This document shows positions 42,429-46,554 of a stretch of DNA of 46,554 nucleotides, piece after piece. The notes below the pieces were generated by a model. The model did no database searches. It was not told the DNA's origin and saw nothing but the letters and a program-made list of their open reading frames with translations. The DNA comes from DATEPR01 sp036502345. Its GTDB lineage: Bacteria; Actinomycetota; Actinomycetes; Mycobacteriales; Pseudonocardiaceae. The stretch covers positions 1 to 46,554 of the forward strand of contig DASXYT010000261.1 of assembly GCA_036502345.1 (NCBI GenBank). Direction: 5' to 3'. The position numbers were made by a program, and so were the translations under genes. The first letter of the stretch is position 1. Every line of letters starts with the position of its first letter.

Positions 42429-43658
42429 ATGGCAACAACTAGGGCCGATGCCGTCGCACTGGACGCTGCCGATCCGATCGCCGCGCTGCGGGACGAGTTC
42501 GTGCTGCCGGCTGACGTGATCTACCTGGACGGGAACAGCCTCGGCGCGCTGCCGAGGTCCACTCCGGACCGGATCGCCAGGGCGGTCCGACACGAGTGGG
42601 GCGAACGGCTGGTCCGGTCCTGGAACGAGGCCGGTTGGTGGTCGGCGTCGCGTCGGGTGGCCGAACTGCTGGCGCCGCTGCTCGGTGCTTCCGCCGACGA
42701 GATCGCGGTCGCCGACTCCACCAGCGTGAATCTCTTCAAGCTGTTGGTCGCCGCGCTGCGCATGCGACCGGGCAGGCCGGTGGTGGTCGCGGAGCGGGAC
42801 GCGTTCCCCACCGATGTCTACATTGCCCGTTCGGTTACTGAACTCACTGGCGGTGAACTCCGACTGATCAGTGACCGCACTGAACTGACTTCGGTTCTGG
42901 ACGAACAAGTCGGCGTTGTCTGCCTGTCCCACGTGGACTTCCGTACCGGCGAGATGTGGCCCGCGGTCGCGACCACGGCGACCGTGCAGGATTCCGGCGC
43001 GTTGATGCTGTGGGATCTGTGCCATTCGACAGGTGCGGTCGACGTACGGTTGCGGGATTGGAATGCTGACCTGGCTGTTGGTTGTGGATACAAATATTTG
43101 AACGGCGGACCCGGTGCACCGTCTTATGCATTCATCGCCACGGAGCACCACTCCGATCTGCGCACGCCATTGCCCGGCTGGCACGGCCACGCGGACCCGT
43201 TCGCGATGAGCCCGGACTACCTGCCGGCACCGGGGATCGGCCAACTGGCAGGCGGTACGCCGCCGATGCTGTCCCTGCTGGCCCTGGAAGACGCGGTCGG
43301 GGTGCTGTCCGGGATGTCCACAACGGAACTGCGTGCCAAGGGCATGGCGTTGACGTCGTTGTTCATCGATCTGATTACAACTCGTTGCCCGGAATTGGCC
43401 GTGGTGTCCCCTACGGACGCGCAGCAGCGCGGAGCCCAGGTGTCGCTGCGCTTCGAGCACGCGTTCGGCCTGGTACAGGCCCTGGTCGAACGCGGAGTGG
43501 TCGGCGACTTCCGGGCGCCGGACATCGCCCGGTTCGGTTTCGCGCCAGCGTATGTACGGCACGTCGACGTGTGGGACGCGGTCGAGGTGATCTCGCAGGT
43601 CCTTGGCGCCCAGGAGCACCTGGCAGGCCGCTTCACCAGGCGATCTACGGTCACCTGA
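42429..43658 (+). CDS. kynU: kynureninase
   Basis: A PLP enzyme that cleaves kynurenine to anthranilate and alanine (or 3-hydroxykynurenine to 3-hydroxyanthranilate). The 409 residues include YLDGNSLGALP, the PLP-phosphate region STSVNLFKLL, the aspartate in LMLWDLCHSTGA, and the Schiff-base Lys222 in GCGYKYLNGGPGAP. Tryptophan 2,3-dioxygenase and arylformamidase genes are not in this window, so the rest of the pathway must be elsewhere. The start ATG has GAGGA eight bases upstream. The segment 42820-43130 is notably less G+C-rich than the rest of the gene. Confidence 0.95.
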   Translation: MATTRADAVALDAADPIAALRDEFVLPADVIYLDGNSLGALPRSTPDRIARAVRHEWGERLVRSWNEAGWWSASRRVAELLAPLLGASADEIAVADSTSVNLFKLLVAALRMRPGRPVVVAERDAFPTDVYIARSVTELTGGELRLISDRTELTSVLDEQVGVVCLSHVDFRTGEMWPAVATTATVQDSGALMLWDLCHSTGAVDVRLRDWNADLAVGCGYKYLNGGPGAPSYAFIATEHHSDLRTPLPGWHGHADPFAMSPDYLPAPGIGQLAGGTPPMLSLLALEDAVGVLSGMSTTELRAKGMALTSLFIDLITTRCPELAVVSPTDAQQRGAQVSLRFEHAFGLVQALVERGVVGDFRAPDIARFGFAPAYVRHVDVWDAVEVISQVLGAQEHLAGRFTRRSTVT

Positions 43659-43962
43659 CCAACTCGGACGGGCCCGCACAAGATCGACATAGCGGACCAG
43701 TAGAGCGATGTCACCAAAGCGATACCCAATTAGGTGACCCCCGCCGTGACTTGTTGCCGGGCGACCACATAGAGTCTGCGCGTCTTGTCTTGGTAGGACG
43801 GATACCAGCCGCCAGTGTCACCCACAGCGGGGTTTCTACAACCGAAACGCCACGGTGGGTGGTTGCACCCCTGGCTGTGCTGTTCAGGTCGGGGCGGGGT
43901 GCAAGGGCCGGATCGCCGTACGCGACCGGAGAACGACTCAGAACTTGAGAACGGGAGCAGGA
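43659..43962. other. 304-base intergenic region upstream of the surface-protein gene
   Basis: It holds an inverted repeat GTCACC-N17-GGTGAC (43710-43715 and 43733-43738) with a further GTGTCACCC at about 43815. This may be a spaced operator, or it may belong to a weak kynU terminator. A mildly A/T-rich stretch (43715-43735) and a Shine-Dalgarno (GGGAG) at 43952-43956 are visible. No gene was recognised; overlapping frames are shadows. Confidence 0.5.
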
Positions 43963-44673
43963 ATGCGGCAAGCAGCACGGCGCGCAGTCGGCATTGGTGG
44001 TGCCGGCGCAGTGGCAATCGGGGCGATGCTGGCACTGGCGCTCCCCGCCAGCGCCCACACCCACAACCACTCGGCAGGGTGCAACACCAATACCGACAAG
44101 ATCGAGTACAACCTCGACCTCGAGCAGTACCAGACGACGTTCAACGGCAAGCCGATCAAGAACACCGTGAACGTCACGGACAACACGACCGGCGACGTCA
44201 TCGTGAACAACGACGACTTCGGCACGAAGCTCGTCAGCACGCTCCCCGTCCCGGGCGATGTCACGGTGGAGCACAAGTTCACCATCGTCGTGGTCGCAGG
44301 TGACGACAAGGACATCAAGAACGGCCAGGGCAAGAAGGGCTTCAGCTTCACGGCGTACGACACCGCCAGCCCGTGCCCGCCGCCGTCGTCCTCCTCCTCG
44401 TCCCCGCCGCCGTCGGACTCCTCCGTGCCGCCGTCGCAGCCGCCGTCGTCCCAGCCTTCGTCGGTTCCCCCGCCGACCTCGAACACCACGACGGCTCCGC
44501 CGACCACCACCACGACGACCGCTGTGGTCGCCGCCGCTACGACGACTCCCGGTAGCGGTTCGCTCCCCTTCACCGGTGTGAACACGGCTCTCCCGCTGGG
44601 CATCGCGGGTCTGCTGGTGGTCGCCGGTGGCGGCATCCTGTTCTGGCTGCGCTTCAAGGCGCGCAGGGCCTGA
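43963..44673 (+). CDS. LPXTG-anchored cell-surface protein
   Basis: A sortase substrate of 236 residues. A signal peptide (1-31, ending LPASAHTH) precedes a small beta-rich domain (about 35-143) with two cysteines (SAGCN and SPCPP) that could form a disulfide. A Ser/Pro/Thr stalk (about 143-195) follows, and a sorting signal LPFTG (201-205), a hydrophobic helix and the basic tail RFKARRA end the protein. The mature protein would be linked to peptidoglycan and the stalk is probably O-glycosylated. The ligand is unknown. The ATG is preceded by GGGAGCAGGA. A strong terminator follows. Confidence 0.9.
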   Translation: MRQAARRAVGIGGAGAVAIGAMLALALPASAHTHNHSAGCNTNTDKIEYNLDLEQYQTTFNGKPIKNTVNVTDNTTGDVIVNNDDFGTKLVSTLPVPGDVTVEHKFTIVVVAGDDKDIKNGQGKKGFSFTAYDTASPCPPPSSSSSSPPPSDSSVPPSQPPSSQPSSVPPPTSNTTTAPPTTTTTTAVVAAATTTPGSGSLPFTGVNTALPLGIAGLLVVAGGGILFWLRFKARRA

Positions 44674-44690
44674 TAGCCACGCAGTAACGA

Positions 44691-44724
44691 AACAGGGCCG
44701 GTGGATTTCTCCACCGGCCCTGTT
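44691..44724. terminator. bidirectional terminator hairpin
   Basis: Perfect 15-bp stem (44691-44705 and 44710-44724) with a TTTC loop between the convergent LPXTG gene and the small membrane protein gene. Confidence 0.92.
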
Positions 44725-44735
44725 CTGTGTCTCGA

Positions 44736-45074
44736 CTACGCGAACCGACGAATGATCCGCGCCAGGATCGAGCTGACAATGAGCCAGCAGAGAGCGGCGA
44801 GGCCGTAGTTGACCAGTACCCGCAGCTTGGCGTCGGTCGGCGTGAACAGGCTCTTGAAGCCCCACGCCAGCCGGTCGGACCACGTCGTGATGAAGCTGGT
44901 GATGCCGTTGTGCGGATTGGCGCCGCCCACGGTGAGGATCACGCGGACCACCAGGATCACCACCACAACGAGACCGACCCAGCGCACCAGCCCGGCCAGG
45001 GCGCCGAGGACCGACGCCCTGACCTCGGCAGCGGTGCGCCGGGTCGGGGTCTCCTGCTCTGCTTGCTCGGCCAT
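44736..45074 (-). CDS. small membrane protein, paralogue A
   Basis: A 112-residue protein with two hydrophobic segments (about 27-48 and 83-104) separated by an external loop containing NPHNGITSFITTWSD. Its C-terminal part VLVNYGLAALCWLIVSSILARI aligns with ILTYGLAAVFWLVVTGIIARF of the next gene, so the two are tandem duplicates. Function unknown; I see no similarity to a named family. The start ATG at 45074 lies in a short polar N-terminus (MAEQAEQETPTRR). Confidence 0.8.
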   Translation of the reverse strand: MAEQAEQETPTRRTAAEVRASVLGALAGLVRWVGLVVVVILVVRVILTVGGANPHNGITSFITTWSDRLAWGFKSLFTPTDAKLRVLVNYGLAALCWLIVSSILARIIRRFA

Positions 45075-45150
45075 GTCCGGAGTCTCGCACGGCCCATCTC
45101 CGGAACGCTACGCACAAGTAACAACTAATCCGGTTGCGACGGTCAGTGGG

Positions 45151-45447
45151 CTACGAGTGGGCGACGAACCGCGCGATGATCCCCGTGACGACCAACCAGA
45201 ACACGGCTGCCAGACCGTAGGTGAGGATCGTCTGCCAGGTGTTGTTGTGCACGTTGAACAGTCCGGGGAAGAACAGTGCCAGCGGCACCGCGATGGATCG
45301 GATGAAGTGGTAGAAGGCGTTCGCGGTGTTCGCTCCGAACAGGTTCAGCAAGATGAAGATGACCTCGATCACAGCGAACAGGGCACCAATACCAGTGATG
45401 ACGCGGGCCGCACTGTAGCGCCCGGCGTACGTGCGTCGTGTAGTCAT
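45151..45447 (-). CDS. small membrane protein, paralogue B
   Basis: A 98-residue two-helix membrane protein (about 17-38 and 70-93), tandem paralogue of the 112-residue protein downstream on the same strand (76 bases apart). The N-terminus MTTRRTYAGRYSAARV is basic, which suggests the N-terminus is cytoplasmic. The ATG at 45447 is used. The open frame continues to 45762, but that part overlaps the leuA leader on the other strand and has no family support. Function unknown. Confidence 0.78.
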   Translation of the reverse strand: MTTRRTYAGRYSAARVITGIGALFAVIEVIFILLNLFGANTANAFYHFIRSIAVPLALFFPGLFNVHNNTWQTILTYGLAAVFWLVVTGIIARFVAHS

Positions 45448-45537
45448 GGCGTGGAGATTCCCTGCCCCAGCGCTCGTGAACCGTCCAAATGGCCTAATCC
45501 GCGAGCACCTGCGAGTCCACGATGTGGACCGGAACTT

Positions 45538-45567
45538 TTGGCTGGTACGTGCCGCCCCGGCTAGGCT
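45538..45567 (+). promoter_or_regulatory. leuA promoter (-35 and -10)
   Basis: TTGGCT (45538-45543) and TAGGCT (45562-45567) are separated by 18 bases. The -10 ends six bases before the GTG of the leader peptide, so transcription should start at the leader's start codon. Confidence 0.6.
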
Positions 45568-45573
45568 GGACAC

Positions 45574-45615
45574 GTGGCACGTAGCCTCCTGCTTCGCCGC
45601 CGCGCCGGGGTCTGA
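45574..45615 (+). CDS. leuA leader peptide (13 residues, three consecutive Leu codons)
   Basis: GTG GCA CGT AGC CTC CTG CTT and then arginine codons to TGA encode MARSLLLRRRAGV. Three adjacent and different leucine codons sit just upstream of leuA, directly after a promoter, which is the hallmark of ribosome-mediated leucine attenuation. The frame is too short for gene finders. The 77 bases from its stop to leuA contain CTCGGCCGAG (45665-45674), a GGCATGCC palindrome (45647-45654) and a TTTT tract (45683-45686), material for alternative RNA folds. Similar leuA leaders are known in Streptomyces and Corynebacterium. Confidence 0.8.
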   Translation: MARSLLLRRRAGV

Positions 45616-45692
45616 CCTAGACCGGCCCCCCGTCGCGGAGTTCGGCATGCCGCCGGTTGAACCCCTCGGCCGAGCAGGAGCAGTTTTCTCCC
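45616..45692 (+). promoter_or_regulatory. putative leuA attenuator region
   Basis: It contains a G/C-rich segment with several mutually exclusive short pairings (GACCGGCC with GGCCGAG-type segments; GTTCGGC with GCCGGTTGAAC), followed by AGGAG and a TTTTCTCCC tract just before the leuA ATG. Stalling at the Leu codons could switch between folds, either terminating transcription or masking the leuA ribosome site. The exact structures were not computed. Confidence 0.45.
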
Positions 45693-46554
45693 ATGAGCGT
45701 GCAATCCAGTACCAGCGAATTCGGCGTGAGCAGCAGGCTGCGGACACCCGCAGGACCGGCATCGGCCGACCAACCCGTGTGGAACGCCCAGCGCGGCAGC
45801 GCCATGCCGGTACACCGCTACCGGCCCTTCGAGCAGATGGTCGAGCCCATCTCGCTGCCCGACCGCACCTGGCCGGAGCGCAAGATCACCAGGGCGCCAC
45901 TGTGGTGCGCAGTGGACCTGCGGGACGGCAACCAGGCCCTGATCGACCCGATGTCCCCGGCCCGCAAGCGGCGGATGTTCGACCTGCTGGTGCGGATGGG
46001 CTACAAGGAGATCGAGGTCGGTTTCCCGGCCGCCAGCCAGACCGACTTCGACTTCGTCCGCGAGATCATCACCGAGGGCGCCATCCCGGACGACGTCCGC
46101 ATCCAGGTGCTGAGCCAGTGCCGCCCCGAACTGATCGAGCGGACCTTCGAGGCCGTCCGTGGTGCGGCCAAGGTGATCATGCACATCTACAACTCCACGT
46201 CGATCCTGCAGCGGCGGGTGGTGTTCCGCGAGGAGCGCGAGGGCATCAAGAAGATCGCCACGTCAGCCGCTGACATGGTGGTGGAGTACGCGGCGAAGCA
46301 GCAGGACACCGACTTCCGCTTCGAGTACTCGCCGGAGTCCTACACCGGCACCGAACTGTCCTACGCGGCCGAGGTGTGCAACGCGGTCAGCGAGATCTGG
46401 CGGCCGACGCCGGAGCGACCGGTGATCATGAACCTGCCGGCCACCGTGGAAATGGCCACGCCCAACGTCTACGCGGACTCCATCGAGTGGATGAGCCGCA
46501 ACCTGGACAACCGCGACTCGGTGATCCTGTCCCTGCACCCGCACAACGACAGGG
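45693..46554 (+). CDS. leuA: 2-isopropylmalate synthase (3' end outside window)
   Basis: First committed enzyme of leucine biosynthesis, condensing acetyl-CoA with 2-oxoisovalerate. The 287 visible residues have the long-form N-terminus of actinobacterial LeuA (RYRPFEQMVEPISLPDRTWPERKIT), the catalytic motif WCAVDLRDGNQALIDPM, a VGFPAASQTDFDFVREI block, and near the edge the metal-binding SLHPHND. Family length is about 560-640 residues, so the remaining barrel and the LeuA dimer regulatory domain lie beyond the window. The start ATG lies 14 bases after AGGAG and 78 bases after the leader peptide. Proximity to ask-asd also occurs in mycobacteria. Confidence 0.96.
   Translation, partial: MSVQSSTSEFGVSSRLRTPAGPASADQPVWNAQRGSAMPVHRYRPFEQMVEPISLPDRTWPERKITRAPLWCAVDLRDGNQALIDPMSPARKRRMFDLLVRMGYKEIEVGFPAASQTDFDFVREIITEGAIPDDVRIQVLSQCRPELIERTFEAVRGAAKVIMHIYNSTSILQRRVVFREEREGIKKIATSAADMVVEYAAKQQDTDFRFEYSPESYTGTELSYAAEVCNAVSEIWRPTPERPVIMNLPATVEMATPNVYADSIEWMSRNLDNRDSVILSLHPHNDR

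Noticed and set aside
42429..43658. Kynureninase as part of a natural-product cluster
   Set aside because: No NRPS, PKS or other biosynthetic signature genes occur nearby; the neighbours are primary metabolism and envelope genes.
40473..43679. 1068-codon minus-strand frame
   Set aside because: It runs antisense to three well-supported genes (glycosyltransferase, nitroreductase, kynU) and has no domain features; it is typical G+C-driven openness.

Overview
The window is high-G+C actinobacterial chromosome with short intergenic gaps, many GTG starts and 4-bp GTGA/ATGA gene junctions. Gene content and order suggest the order Pseudonocardiales (Saccharothrix/Lentzea/Kibdelosporangium/Amycolatopsis-like). 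The genus cannot be fixed from the sequence alone.

From about 1 to 27.3 kb the gene order follows, from memory, the Mycobacterium tuberculosis segment Rv3667-Rv3683. It reads acs (5' cut by the window edge), a holin-family membrane protein, an EphE-like alpha/beta hydrolase, then marP, a CoA-type Nudix, a TlpA-like thioredoxin and nth on the minus strand, a small membrane protein, crp, an MBL-fold hydrolase, ridA with a DUF4177 gene, a pair of Get3/ArsA-like ATPases, a whiB4-like gene, ponA2 and a metallophosphoesterase. Lineage-specific pieces are set into this backbone: an AT-hook protein, a 31-unit degenerate 21-bp tandem repeat, nhaA, an LCP cell-wall ligase, a SigE-type ECF sigma factor with a membrane partner, a second sliding-clamp (DnaN-like) gene, a Nudix, a Gfo/Idh oxidoreductase and two adjacent paralogous proteins of unknown function. 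A tRNA-Pro(CGG) with an intrinsic terminator closes this block.

From 27.4 to 36.6 kb is a looser region: a Fic enzyme behind two dyads, an S9 peptidase, a VC0807-like membrane protein, Ohr, an FMN reductase, an HSL-type esterase behind a palindrome, a secreted protein, a Fur regulator and an MFS transporter. From 36.6 to 46.6 kb lies biosynthesis: an ask-asd-gluconokinase operon on the minus strand, a PIG-V-like glycosyltransferase, a nitroreductase, kynureninase, an LPXTG surface protein, two tandem small membrane paralogues, and leuA (3' cut) preceded by a 13-residue leader peptide with three consecutive Leu codons.

Two window-wide themes stand out. First, about a dozen operons begin with a TANNNT-like -10 hexamer exactly 6-7 bases before an ATG/GTG, which suggests leaderless mRNAs and settles several start codons. 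Second, most convergent or terminal gene ends carry a long perfect hairpin, usually usable from both strands. No mobile element, CRISPR array or rRNA was seen. The most unusual structures are the 21-bp array, the DnaN paralogue, the unknown paralogue pair and the Fic promoter region.
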